A stretch of 36,996 nt of DNA, taken from Reyranella massiliensis 521. Lineage in GTDB: Bacteria; Pseudomonadota; Alphaproteobacteria; Reyranellales; Reyranellaceae. The stretch lies in the NCBI GenBank assembly GCA_945860205.1, contig CAMARK010000047.1, positions 1 to 36,996 of the forward strand. Reading direction: 5' to 3'. Shown here piece by piece: positions 16,828 through 25,342 of this stretch. A model generated the notes under the pieces. It had not been told where the DNA came from and searched no databases. It worked only from the letters and a program-made list of their open reading frames with translations. Every line of letters starts with the position of its first letter. Positions within the stretch are counted from its first letter, which is position 1. A program made the translations under genes and the position numbers.

Positions 16828-17733
16828 CTAGGCGGCTTTTGCCTTGAGGGCCTGCGCCACTTTCGACGCCGGCTCACGCCCCAGCGCCAGGCAGATCTCG
16901 CGGCCGGCTTTGGCGATGGCGTCGAGATCGACACCGTGGGCGATGCCGAGTCCGTTCATCAGGTAGAGCACGTCCTCGGTGCCGACATTGCCCGATGCGC
17001 CTTTGGCGTAGGGGCAACCGCCGAGACCGGCCACGGCGGTGTCGAACACGGTGATGCCGCGTTCCATCACCGCCATGATGTTGGCCAGCGACTGGCCGTA
17101 GGTGTCGTGGAAATGCGCCGCGATCTTTTCCCGCGGCATTCTTGCTGCCACGGCATCGATCATGGCGACGCAGTCGGCGGGCGTGCCGACGCCGATCGTG
17201 TCGCCGAGTGAGACCTCGTAGCAGCCCATCTTGAACAGCCGCTCCGACACCTCGGCGACTTTCGCGGGCGCCACCTTGCCGTCGTAGGGACAGGCGATCA
17301 CGGTCGAGACGTAGCCGCGTACCTTCATGCCGTGCTTTTGCGCCGCCTCCATGACCGGGGCAAAGCGCTCGAAGCTCTCGTCGATCGAGCAATTGGTGTT
17401 CTTGCGGCAGAAGGCTTCCGAGGCCGCCGTGAAGATCGCGATCTCCTCGCATTTGGCCTCGACCGCACCGTTCATGCCCTGCTTGTTGGGCACCAGCACG
17501 GGATAGCTGACACCCGGCTTGCGCTTGATACGGGCCATCACCTCGTCGGTGCTGGCCATCTGCGGCACCCACTTGGGCGACACGAAGCTGCCCGCTTCGA
17601 CGGCGGAATGGCCGGCAGCCGACAGGGCGTCGATCAGCGCGACCTTGGCCTCGACCGGCACGGGCCTGGCCTCGTTCTGCAGGCCGTCGCGCGGGCCCAC
17701 TTCGACCAGTCGCACCCGCTTGGGATAATTCAT
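16828..17733 (-). CDS. Hydroxymethylglutaryl-CoA lyase
   Basis: The 301-aa TIM-barrel enzyme cleaves HMG-CoA to acetoacetate and acetyl-CoA, the last step of leucine degradation. VEVGPRDGLQNE at the N-terminus is the metal/substrate-binding opening of the family. GLGGCPYAKGASGNVGTED contains the catalytic-Cys signature of HMG-CoA lyases, separating it from isopropylmalate and homocitrate synthases, and HFHDTYGQ provides metal-ligand histidines. GGAGG 5 nt before ATG 17733 fixes the start. It lies 26 bp behind the TauE/SafE gene, so both are probably cotranscribed, and 5 kb from the methylcrotonyl-CoA carboxylase cluster whose product it would use after hydration. Confidence 0.92.
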   Translation of the reverse strand: MNYPKRVRLVEVGPRDGLQNEARPVPVEAKVALIDALSAAGHSAVEAGSFVSPKWVPQMASTDEVMARIKRKPGVSYPVLVPNKQGMNGAVEAKCEEIAIFTAASEAFCRKNTNCSIDESFERFAPVMEAAQKHGMKVRGYVSTVIACPYDGKVAPAKVAEVSERLFKMGCYEVSLGDTIGVGTPADCVAMIDAVAARMPREKIAAHFHDTYGQSLANIMAVMERGITVFDTAVAGLGGCPYAKGASGNVGTEDVLYLMNGLGIAHGVDLDAIAKAGREICLALGREPASKVAQALKAKAA

Positions 17734-17759
17734 CGTCGCCTCCCGGACTTCGCGCGATC

Positions 17760-18506
17760 CTACGCGATTCCTCGGAGCACGAGATACAGGCCGAGCAGAA
17801 ACAGGCCGGCAAAGAACACCCTGCGGAATGTAGCTGCGTCCAACCGCTGTCGCAGCCCCTGCCCCAGCCACATGCCGAACAGTGCCGGTGCGAGCGCCAG
17901 CAGCGAGAGGCCCGCCGATATCGATGAGAAAGCCTCCATCCGCAGCAGGCCTGCCGCCAGCGCCAGCGTCGAGACGGTGAAGGAGAGGCCCAGCGCCTGC
18001 ACCAGCTCGCCCTTGGCGAGGCCGATCGCCTGCAGGTAGGGCACGGCCGGCAGCACGAACACGCCGGTAGCGCCCGTGAACAGTCCCGTCGTTGCGCCCA
18101 CCAGCGGCCCCAGCCAGATCTCATGCCGGTGCGCGACCACAAGTTTTACGCCAGCCAACCCAATCAGGGCGTAAAGCACCAGGGCGACGCCTAAAGCGAC
18201 CACTGCGAGACCGGCATTGTCGCCGGCCAGGATGCCGGCCCCGGCAAGAGTGCCCGCGACGACGCCCGCCATCATGCTGCAGAGCCGCCGGAACAAGGCG
18301 GCTGGACTGGCCCCGGCAAAGAGCTGCCAAACATTCGTTACCAATGACGGCACGACCAGCACCGCCGCCGCCTGCGCCGGCGCAAGCACGAGCGAGAGCA
18401 ACCCCATGGCGATGGTCGGCAAGCCCATGCCGATCACGCCTTTGGTTAAGCCCGCGACCACAAAGGTGAGACCGGCGAAGATCCAGACAGGTGCCGCGAA
18501 TTCCAT
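17760..18506 (-). CDS. TauE/SafE family membrane transporter/permease
   Basis: The 248-aa protein is almost wholly hydrophobic, with about seven or eight predicted membrane segments in two halves. The N-terminal repeat carries the family motif AGLTKGVIGMGLPTIAMGLLS, and the second half begins with GPLVGATTGLFTGATGVFVLP, the inverted duplicate. TauE/SafE proteins are proposed exporters or importers of sulfonates, sulfite or organic anions; the substrate cannot be assigned. The ATG at 18506 was chosen because homology begins at MEFAAPVW; an upstream ATG at 18542 lacks support. It is divergent from the LysR regulator across about 100 bp and precedes HMG-CoA lyase. Confidence 0.85.
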   Translation of the reverse strand: MEFAAPVWIFAGLTFVVAGLTKGVIGMGLPTIAMGLLSLVLAPAQAAAVLVVPSLVTNVWQLFAGASPAALFRRLCSMMAGVVAGTLAGAGILAGDNAGLAVVALGVALVLYALIGLAGVKLVVAHRHEIWLGPLVGATTGLFTGATGVFVLPAVPYLQAIGLAKGELVQALGLSFTVSTLALAAGLLRMEAFSSISAGLSLLALAPALFGMWLGQGLRQRLDAATFRRVFFAGLFLLGLYLVLRGIA

Positions 18507-18604
18507 GCACCGACCCTGGGGTGCGGTGCACGGGAGCGACAATGCGGAAGGCCCGGTGTCAGCCTCAGGCCTGGCCGAAGGCTGCCGGCACTCTATGGAG
18601 AGTC

Positions 18605-19507
18605 ATGCGCTTCGATCTCATCGACCTTCGCCTGGTCCTGCACGTCGCCGACGCCGCCAGCATCACCCATGGCGCCGCGCGGGCGGGCATGGCGCTGGCC
18701 TCGGCCAGCGAGCGCATCCGCGCCATGGAGGAAACGCTGGGAGCGGCGCTGTTCGAGCGCAAGCGGCGCGGCGTCAGCCTCACCCCGGCGGGCACCGCCC
18801 TCGTCCATCATGCCCGCGCCGTCACCCGCCAGATCGAATTGATGCGCGGCGATCTCGACCAGTACGCCAAGGGCCTGCGCGGCCGCATACGCGTCTATTC
18901 CAACACCGCCGCGACGCTCGAATTCCTGCCGCGCACCCTGGGCACCTTCCTGGCGGCACATCCCAACGTCGACGTCGACCTCGAGGAGCGCCCGAGCACC
19001 GAGATCGTGCGCGCAGTGGCGGGTGGCCGCGCCGACATCGGGATCGTGGCAGATGCCGTCGATGCCGCGGCCGAGCTGCAGACGTTTCCCTATGTCGAGG
19101 ACCGGCTGGTCCTGGTCGTGCCGCATCGGCATCCGCTCGCCAAACGCCGCCAGATCGCATTCCGCGAGGCGGTGGCCTGCGACTTCGTCGGCCTCACCGC
19201 CGGCAGCGCGCTCCAGGACCATGTCGATGGCCACGCCGCCCGTGCCGGCGGGCGGCTGAAACTTCGCGTCCGGTTGCCCGGCTTCGACGCGGTCTGCCGG
19301 GTCGTCGAAAGCGGCATCGGGGTCGCCGTGGTCTCGAAAGCTGCCGCCGAGCGGTGCCGCAAGTCTATGGCGATCCGTCCCGTCTCGCTCAGCGATCCCT
19401 GGGCGCGCCGCCATCTCCGGATCTGCGTCCGCGACCTCAGGTCTCTGCCCGCCCACGCCCAGCGCCTGGTCGGGCATCTCGGCGGGATTTCCACGGCCGC
19501 CCGATAG
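18605..19507 (+). CDS. LysR-family transcriptional regulator
   Basis: The 300-aa protein has an N-terminal winged helix-turn-helix (about residues 1-60: LIDLRLVLHVADAASITHGA, then ASASERIRAMEETLGAALFERKRRGVSLTPAG) and a periplasmic-binding-like effector domain (about 88-295). GGAGAG just before ATG 18605 supports the start. LysR regulators commonly control the divergent gene, here the TauE/SafE transporter and the HMG-CoA lyase behind it, usually through sites in the shared gap 18507-18604. The effector is unknown. Confidence 0.9.
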   Translation: MRFDLIDLRLVLHVADAASITHGAARAGMALASASERIRAMEETLGAALFERKRRGVSLTPAGTALVHHARAVTRQIELMRGDLDQYAKGLRGRIRVYSNTAATLEFLPRTLGTFLAAHPNVDVDLEERPSTEIVRAVAGGRADIGIVADAVDAAAELQTFPYVEDRLVLVVPHRHPLAKRRQIAFREAVACDFVGLTAGSALQDHVDGHAARAGGRLKLRVRLPGFDAVCRVVESGIGVAVVSKAAAERCRKSMAIRPVSLSDPWARRHLRICVRDLRSLPAHAQRLVGHLGGISTAAR

Positions 19508-19543
19508 GCTACAATCGGCGCCTGTTCGTACGGGAGATACGTC

Positions 19544-20473
19544 ATGGCGCAGCAACTCAGCAATCAACGCATCGCCTGGTTCAACGGCAAGTTCGTGCCC
19601 GAAGGCGATGTCGTGATCCCGTTCCGCGACCGCAGCTGGAAGTACGGCGACGGAGCCTTCGACATGACGCGCACCTTCAACGGCCAGCCGTTCCGCCTGA
19701 AGGAGCATATCGACCGCTTCTACCGCTCGCTGCGCTACCTCGAGATCGATCCCGGTCTCTCGCCCAAGGAAATGGTCGCCCACAGCGAGGAAGTCGTGGC
19801 CCGCAACGAGCACCTGCGCGCCGAGGTCGGCGACTGGTGGCTGGGCCAGCGCGTCAGCCGCGGCGTCGATGCCGTGGGCGACGAGGGCTGGGAACACACC
19901 GGACCCAACGTGGTGATCGAGATGACGCCGCTGCCGTTCGCCAAGCGCGCCAAACAGTATCGCGACGGCGCCGAGGTCATGACCACGACGGCGCGTCGCA
20001 TCGCACCGTCGATGCTGTCGCCGCGCGCCAAGACGCACAACTATCTCAACATGATCATGGCCGAGAAGCCGGTGAAGGCGCTCAACCCCGATGCCTGGGC
20101 CCTGCTGCTCGACGAGAACGGCAACCTGGCCGAGGGCATGGGCAGCAACATCTTCATCGTCCGCGAGGGCGCGCTGTTCACGCCGTCCGAGCGCTACGTG
20201 CTGCCGGGCGTCAGCCGGCAGATGACGATGGACATGGCCAAGCGCATCGGCGTCACCTGCACGCAGGGTGACATCGACATGTTCGACGCCGCCAACGCCG
20301 AGGAGATGTTCCTGACCTCGACCAGCCTCTGCATCCTGCCGGTGAAGAATTTCAATGGCGCCCAGGTCGGCGACGGCAAGACGCCCGGCCCCATCACCAA
20401 GCGGCTGATCGACGCCTATTCCAAGGATGTCGGCTGCGATTTCGTGGCCCAGTACCTCAAGTTCCTGCAGTAG
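19544..20473 (+). CDS. Class IV aminotransferase (branched-chain aminotransferase-like)
   Basis: This 309-aa PLP enzyme has fold type IV. The N-terminal RDRSWKYGDGAFDMTRTFNG is the family entry strand, Lys163 in SPRAKTHNYLN is the expected Schiff-base lysine, and Glu197 in NLAEGMGSNIFIV contacts the PLP ring nitrogen; EEMFLTSTSLCILPV is the phosphate-binding loop region. Members transaminate branched-chain amino acids, D-amino acids or amines, and the residues seen do not decide among them. A branched-chain role would suit the leucine genes nearby, but that is inference. GGGAG precedes the ATG. Confidence 0.85.
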   Translation: MAQQLSNQRIAWFNGKFVPEGDVVIPFRDRSWKYGDGAFDMTRTFNGQPFRLKEHIDRFYRSLRYLEIDPGLSPKEMVAHSEEVVARNEHLRAEVGDWWLGQRVSRGVDAVGDEGWEHTGPNVVIEMTPLPFAKRAKQYRDGAEVMTTTARRIAPSMLSPRAKTHNYLNMIMAEKPVKALNPDAWALLLDENGNLAEGMGSNIFIVREGALFTPSERYVLPGVSRQMTMDMAKRIGVTCTQGDIDMFDAANAEEMFLTSTSLCILPVKNFNGAQVGDGKTPGPITKRLIDAYSKDVGCDFVAQYLKFLQ

Positions 20474-20478
20474 CGCCC

Positions 20479-20493
20479 CGCCTGCAACAGGCG
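20479..20493 (+). terminator. Small stem-loop after the aminotransferase gene
   Basis: CGCCTG and CAGGCG pair around a 3-nt loop 6 bp beyond the stop codon. There is no T-run, so termination by it alone is doubtful. Confidence 0.3.
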
Positions 20494-20580
20494 TAGACTC
20501 CGCGGTGTGGTAGATCGCGGCGACGTCGCGTTTACGACCGGCTCGCGACCTTCGAACGTTTCGTTCAGGAGGAGGCAGTC

Positions 20581-21456
20581 ATGGCCATGCAGGACCACGT
20601 CCGGAACCCCTTGGAATGGGCTTGGGATCATCTCAAGCAGACGGGCCACGCCGTGGAGGCGACGGCCCATACGATGGAGGGCAGTTGGGAGGACCGCGAC
20701 GCGGCGCCGCCCAGGGTCCGCCGCATCGACGCCTCGGACATCGGCGACGCGCTGGCCCGAGGCTTCAAGGATTTCGGCGCCTGCCGGACCGACGTCATCT
20801 TCCTTTGCCTGATCTATCCCATCGCCGGCCTGATTATCTCCCGCATGGCCTTCGACTACGGGATGGTGGCGTTGATCTTCCCCCTGGTGGCGGGCTTCGC
20901 GCTCATCGCGCCGCTGTTCGGCGTCGGCCTCTACGAGATGAGCCGACGGCGTGAACTCGGCCTCGAGACGGGCTGGATGGATGCCTTCAGCGTCGTGCGT
21001 GCGCCCGCGATTGGCGCGATCCTGGTGATGGGTCTGTTACTGCTGGCCCTCTTCTGCGTGTGGCTGTTCGCCGCCAATCTCATCTACACGATGACACTCG
21101 GCCCTGACCTGCCGGTATCGGCCACCGCTTTCGCCCGCGATGCCCTGACGACCCCCGAGGGCTGGACGATGATCGGCGTCGGCATCGGCGTGGGCTTCCT
21201 GTTCGCGCTGGTGGTGCTGATCATCAGCGTTGTCGCGTTCCCGTTGCTGCTCGACCGCAACGTCGGCGTCGGCACCGCCATCGCCACCTCGGTCCAGGCC
21301 GTGCGCACCAATCCCGGCCCGATGGCGATGTGGGGGCTGATCATTGCGGGCTCGTTGCTCTTGGGCGCGATCCCGTTGCTGGTCGGCCTCGCCGTCGTGC
21401 TGCCTGTGCTGGGCCACGCGACGTGGCATCTCTATCGCAAGGTTGTGGTGCACTAA
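20581..21456 (+). CDS. DUF2189 family integral membrane protein
   Basis: The 291-aa protein has a polar N-terminus of about 70 residues and then some six hydrophobic segments (about 76-92, 96-115, 142-165, 196-222, 250-268 and the last near 270-284). VRRIDASDIGDALARGFKDF leading into the first segment and the GVGLYEMSRRRELG loop are the DUF2189 hallmarks. The family is of unknown function and often lies near oxidase or transport genes. AGGAGG 6 nt before ATG 20581 is a near-ideal ribosome site, suggesting strong expression. Confidence 0.82.
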   Translation: MAMQDHVRNPLEWAWDHLKQTGHAVEATAHTMEGSWEDRDAAPPRVRRIDASDIGDALARGFKDFGACRTDVIFLCLIYPIAGLIISRMAFDYGMVALIFPLVAGFALIAPLFGVGLYEMSRRRELGLETGWMDAFSVVRAPAIGAILVMGLLLLALFCVWLFAANLIYTMTLGPDLPVSATAFARDALTTPEGWTMIGVGIGVGFLFALVVLIISVVAFPLLLDRNVGVGTAIATSVQAVRTNPGPMAMWGLIIAGSLLLGAIPLLVGLAVVLPVLGHATWHLYRKVVVH

Positions 21457-21470
21457 AGAAACAAGACAGT

Positions 21471-21497
21471 ATCATCGCGGGAACAACCCGCGATGAT
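21471..21497 (+). promoter_or_regulatory. Perfect 11-bp stem-loop between the DUF2189 gene and the uracil permease gene
   Basis: ATCATCGCGGG (21471-21481) and CCCGCGATGAT (21487-21497) pair perfectly around AACAA, ending 12 nt before the permease ATG and just before its GGGGGGAAAG ribosome site. No T-run follows. It could terminate the DUF2189 transcript or control access to the permease start. Confidence 0.5.
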
Positions 21498-21509
21498 TTG
21501 GGGGGAAAG

Positions 21510-22784
21510 ATGTTGAGCTGGACCGTGAAACAGCCGGTCGACGGCATCGTCGTTGCGCCGAACGAGCGGCTGCCGTGGCCGCAGACCGTGGCACTCGGCA
21601 TCCAGCATGTGGTGGCGATGTTCGGCGCCACCGTGCTGGGGCCGCTGCTGATGGGCTTCGATCCCAACGTCGCCGTGCTGATGAGTGGCGTCGGCACGCT
21701 GATCTTCTTCGCAGCGGTCGGCGGCAAGGTGCCGAGCTACCTCGGCTCCTCCTTCGCCTTCATCTCGGTGGTGGTCGCCGCCACCGGCTATGCCGGCCAG
21801 GGCGCGAACGCCAACATCGCGATGGCGCTGGGCGGCATCGTGATCTGCGGCGCGCTCTATGCGCTGATCGGGCTCGCCGTGATGGCCACCGGCGCCGGCT
21901 GGGTCGAGCGGCTGATGCCTCCCGTGGTGACCGGCGCCGTCGTGGCGGTGATCGGGCTCAACCTCGCGGCCGTTCCGATCAAGAACATGGCGCCGACCTC
22001 GTTCGACTCTTGGATGCAGGCGGTCACTTTCACCGCCATCGCGCTGGTCGCCGTCTTCACGAGGGGCATGACCCGCCGGCTGCTCGTCCTGGTCGGATTG
22101 ATCCTGGCCACGATCGCCTATGCCGCACTGACCAACGGGCTGGGTTGGGGCAAGCCGATGAGCGGCGCCCTGATCGCCGGCGCCGCCTGGTTCGGCGCCC
22201 CCGCCTTCGTGACCCCGGTGTTCGACGCCAGGGCGATCGTGTTGATCGCGCCTGTCGCGCTGATCCTGGTCGCCGAGAACCTCGGACACCTGAAGGCGGT
22301 CGGCGCCATGACCGGCCAGGGTATGGAGCGCTACATCGGCCGGGCGTTTCTGGGCGATGGCGTGGCCACCATGGTCGCGGGCGGCGTCGGCGGCACCGGC
22401 GTCACCACCTATGCCGAGAATATCGGCGTGATGGCGGCCACGCGCATCTATTCGACGGCGCTGTTCGTGGTGGCCGGCCTGTTCGCCATCCTGCTGGGCT
22501 TCTCGCCCAAGTTCGGCGCGTTGATCCACACCATTCCGCTCCCCGTGATGGGCGGAGTCAGCATCGTGGTGTTCGGCCTGATCGCCATCGCCGGCGCCAA
22601 GATCTGGGTCGACAACAAGGTCGACTTCACCGACAGCCGCAACCTGATCGTGGCCGCCATCACGCTGGTGATCGGCACTGGCGACTTCACGCTGAAGTTC
22701 GGTGACTTCGCCATGGGCGGCATCGGCACCGCAACCTTCGGCGCGATCATCCTCAACGCGGTGCTGGGAATGGGGCGGCGCTAG
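21510..22784 (+). CDS. uraA: Uracil/xanthine permease (NCS2 family, UraA-like)
   Basis: This 424-aa, roughly 14-segment nucleobase:cation symporter starts with RLPWPQTVALGIQHVVAMFGATVLGPLLMG, including the QH motif of the first segment. VAENLGHLKAVG carries the substrate-binding Glu of segment 8, and GGVGGTGVTTYAENIGVMAATR contains the NCS2 signature in its uracil-type form (ENIGVM with a second Glu) rather than the xanthine-type QNNG. Import of uracil is therefore more likely than purines. The strong GGGGGG before ATG 21510 fixes the start. Its stop is one base from the convergent mccA stop. Confidence 0.9.
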   Translation: MLSWTVKQPVDGIVVAPNERLPWPQTVALGIQHVVAMFGATVLGPLLMGFDPNVAVLMSGVGTLIFFAAVGGKVPSYLGSSFAFISVVVAATGYAGQGANANIAMALGGIVICGALYALIGLAVMATGAGWVERLMPPVVTGAVVAVIGLNLAAVPIKNMAPTSFDSWMQAVTFTAIALVAVFTRGMTRRLLVLVGLILATIAYAALTNGLGWGKPMSGALIAGAAWFGAPAFVTPVFDARAIVLIAPVALILVAENLGHLKAVGAMTGQGMERYIGRAFLGDGVATMVAGGVGGTGVTTYAENIGVMAATRIYSTALFVVAGLFAILLGFSPKFGALIHTIPLPVMGGVSIVVFGLIAIAGAKIWVDNKVDFTDSRNLIVAAITLVIGTGDFTLKFGDFAMGGIGTATFGAIILNAVLGMGRR

Positions 22785-22785
22785 C

Positions 22786-24795
22786 TCAGGAGGCCTCGAA
22801 CTCCACCAGTTCGGCGCCCTCGGGCACCTGCTCGCCGACGGCATAGCGCACGCTCTTGATCGTACCGTCGGCAGGAGCCGCCAGCGTGTGCTCCATCTTC
22901 ATGGCTTCCAGCACCAGCAGGGGCTGGCCCTTGCTCACCGTGTCGCCGGCCTTCACGCGCAGGTCGATGATCTTGCCGGGCAGCGGCGCCCGCACCGTCG
23001 CCTCGGCGGCACCGGCCACCTCGTACATCGAGAGGTCGAACGGATCGACCAGCCTGAGGCGCCGGCTGCGGCCATCCGAGAACAGCGTGTAATCGACGCC
23101 GCCGTCGGTCGCGATACGCCGTACTGCCGTCGCCACGAACGTCTCGCCGCCAAGATCGATCGCCAGCCGGCCGTCGTCGGTGCGCTGTACGCGCGCCGCC
23201 TGCGTACCGCCGGGCAGTTCGAGGCTGAGGCCACCGCCGCGCAGCCGCCGAGCGATCACGGTCACGTCGCGGTCGCCATCCTTCCAGCGCACCTCGTCAT
23301 GGCCTTCGTCGAGCAGCCTGAAACCGTTCTGCTGGTTCCAGGGCGAATGGGGATCGCCCGCCGTCGGCTCCCGGTCCTGCCACTCGACCAGCCGCGCCAG
23401 CGTGGCGATGGCAAAGGTGCGGTCGTCGGCCAGTGCCGGGGCGGGAAACAGCGTGTCGCGATGGCGCTCGATGAAACCGGTATCGATTTCACCGCCGACG
23501 AAGGCCGGATGCGAGCACAGCGCCTTCAGGAGCGCGGCATTGGTGGCCACGCCCACCACCTCGGTCTCGCCCATCAGCACCGCCATGCGCCGCATCGCCG
23601 AGGCGCGGTCGCGGTCGTGCACGATCACCTTGGCGATCATCGGATCGTAGAAGGGCGTCACCGTATCGCCCTGGCGCACGCCGGTATCGACGCGGACGTG
23701 CTGATTCTCCTGTGGCAGCTTCAGATGAACGAGCGTGCCGGTCGAGGGCAGGAAATTCCGCGCCGGATCCTCGGCGTAGAGCCGGACTTCGACCGCGTGG
23801 CCGAAGATGCGGAGCTGGTCCTGCGTCAGCGGCATCCGCCCACCCGCCGCGACAACCAATTGCCATTCGACAAGATCCTGGCCGGTGATGGCTTCGGTCA
23901 CGGGATGCTCGACCTGAAGCCTTGTGTTCATCTCCATGAAGAAGAACGTGCCGTCCTGGTCGGCGATGAACTCCACCGTGCCCGCGCCCTCGTAGCCGAT
24001 GGCCTTGGCCGCCGCGACCGCCGCCTCGCCCATCGCCTTGCGTCGCGCCGGGTCCATGTCGGGGGCCGGCGCCTCCTCGATCACCTTCTGATGGCGGCGC
24101 TGGATCGAACAGTCGCGCTCGAACAGGTAGAGGCACGAGCCATGTCCATCGGCGAAGACCTGGATTTCGATGTGGCGCGGCCGCGTGAGATACTTCTCGA
24201 CCAGCACGTGGTCGTCGGCGAAGGCGGCCTTGGCTTCGCGCTTGGCGCCGGCCAAAGCGTCGGCGAATTTGTCGGCAGCCTCGACCACGCGCATGCCCTT
24301 GCCGCCGCCGCCGGCCGACGCCTTGATCAGCACGGGAAAGCCAATACGGGCGGCTTCCTTCGCCAGCAGGTCGGGCGACTGGTCGTCGCCGTGATAGCCC
24401 GGCACCAGCGGCACCTTGGCCTTTTCCATGATCTTCTTGGCTTCACTCTTGGAGCCCATGGCGCGGATGGCAGCAGGCGGCGGGCCGATGAAGACCAGTC
24501 CCGCCTTGGCGCAGGCCTCGGCGAAGCCGGCGTTCTCGGAGAGGAATCCGTAGCCCGGGTGAATCGCCTCGGCGCCGGTGCGCCTGGCCGCGTCGATTAT
24601 GCGGTCGGCCAGCAGGTAGCTTTCGCGGGCTGGCGACGGGCCGATATGGACGGCCTCGTCGGCCATCGCGACATGGCGCGCGCCGCGGTCGGCGTCGGAA
24701 TAGACCGCCACCGTCTTGATGCCGAGCCGCCGCGCCGTCTTGATGACGCGGCAGGCGATCTCGCCACGGTTGGCGATCAGGATCTTGGAAAACAT
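22786..24795 (-). CDS. mccA: Biotin-dependent acyl-CoA carboxylase alpha subunit, probably 3-methylcrotonyl-CoA carboxylase
   Basis: The 669-aa protein combines biotin carboxylase (residues 1 to about 450) with a C-terminal biotinyl carrier domain. The ATP-grasp glycine loop is GGGGKGM, followed by HIEIQVFADG, RDCSIQRRHQKVIEEAPAP and EMNTRLQVEHPVTE. The carrier has EAMKMEHTL with Lys633 as the biotinylated residue. It carboxylates biotin for transfer by the MccB-like partner 1.3 kb upstream, converting 3-methylcrotonyl-CoA to 3-methylglutaconyl-CoA. ATG 24795 with AGGG 6-9 nt upstream is chosen over a GTG two codons earlier. Geranyl-CoA or propionyl-CoA carboxylase are less likely given the pairing. 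Confidence 0.88.
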   Translation of the reverse strand: MFSKILIANRGEIACRVIKTARRLGIKTVAVYSDADRGARHVAMADEAVHIGPSPARESYLLADRIIDAARRTGAEAIHPGYGFLSENAGFAEACAKAGLVFIGPPPAAIRAMGSKSEAKKIMEKAKVPLVPGYHGDDQSPDLLAKEAARIGFPVLIKASAGGGGKGMRVVEAADKFADALAGAKREAKAAFADDHVLVEKYLTRPRHIEIQVFADGHGSCLYLFERDCSIQRRHQKVIEEAPAPDMDPARRKAMGEAAVAAAKAIGYEGAGTVEFIADQDGTFFFMEMNTRLQVEHPVTEAITGQDLVEWQLVVAAGGRMPLTQDQLRIFGHAVEVRLYAEDPARNFLPSTGTLVHLKLPQENQHVRVDTGVRQGDTVTPFYDPMIAKVIVHDRDRASAMRRMAVLMGETEVVGVATNAALLKALCSHPAFVGGEIDTGFIERHRDTLFPAPALADDRTFAIATLARLVEWQDREPTAGDPHSPWNQQNGFRLLDEGHDEVRWKDGDRDVTVIARRLRGGGLSLELPGGTQAARVQRTDDGRLAIDLGGETFVATAVRRIATDGGVDYTLFSDGRSRRLRLVDPFDLSMYEVAGAAEATVRAPLPGKIIDLRVKAGDTVSKGQPLLVLEAMKMEHTLAAPADGTIKSVRYAVGEQVPEGAELVEFEAS

Positions 24796-24802
24796 TGGCA
24801 CC

Positions 24803-25342
24803 CTATTTTTTCATCGCCGGCCAGAAGTCCGTGCACGGCGTCTCGATCCAGCGCGTGTCGTCGCCCAGCGCCCGCACCCAGCCCATCCAGAAGATGAAAT
24901 CGTCCAGCGCCTCGCGCGGGACATCCGGCCGTTCGCGCAGGAACGCGGCCTTCGCCTCTTCCGTGGCGGCGCCCGGAACGAGCACCATCTTCCACGGCAC
25001 GCGAGCGCAATAGGCAGCGGCGCCCTGGGCGCGCGCCTCGGCGGCGCGGGTGCCCAGGAAGGCGTCGTAGGCGAAGGTGCCGGCCAGCGCGTCGGGCTTT
25101 TCCGTGATCTGCTTCCAGCCCGCGTCCTCGGCGATGCAGCGGGCATGGCGACGATCGATCGCCGTCGCGACCTTCTTCCAGGTGGCGACATCGCCGGCAC
25201 CGCAAAGCTCGACGGCGATCGTGGCCTGCGCCATCGCCGGCCCCACCATCTCCAGAACCTTGCCGGCCGTGAACAGCTTCTCCTCCGGCTGCGCCCAGCA
25301 CGGCGTGGCGAAGAGAAGCGACAAGGCGAGCAGGAACCGCAT
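24803..25342 (-). CDS. Small exported protein of unknown function within the mcc cluster
   Basis: I do not recognise a family. The 179-aa product has a clear signal peptide (RFLLALSLLFATPCWA, cleavage near residue 17) and a mature part of about 160 residues with several Cys (in ELCGAGD, RHARCIAED, AAYCARVPW and ETPCTDFW), which could form two disulfides in the periplasm; the C-terminal half is Trp-rich. Its ATG overlaps the TGA of the upstream hydratase gene as TGATG, so it is translationally coupled, and mccA starts 7 nt after its stop. It is therefore an integral cistron of the operon, which is odd for an exported protein among cytoplasmic CoA enzymes. Confidence 0.72.
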   Translation of the reverse strand: MRFLLALSLLFATPCWAQPEEKLFTAGKVLEMVGPAMAQATIAVELCGAGDVATWKKVATAIDRRHARCIAEDAGWKQITEKPDALAGTFAYDAFLGTRAAEARAQGAAAYCARVPWKMVLVPGAATEEAKAAFLRERPDVPREALDDFIFWMGWVRALGDDTRWIETPCTDFWPAMKK

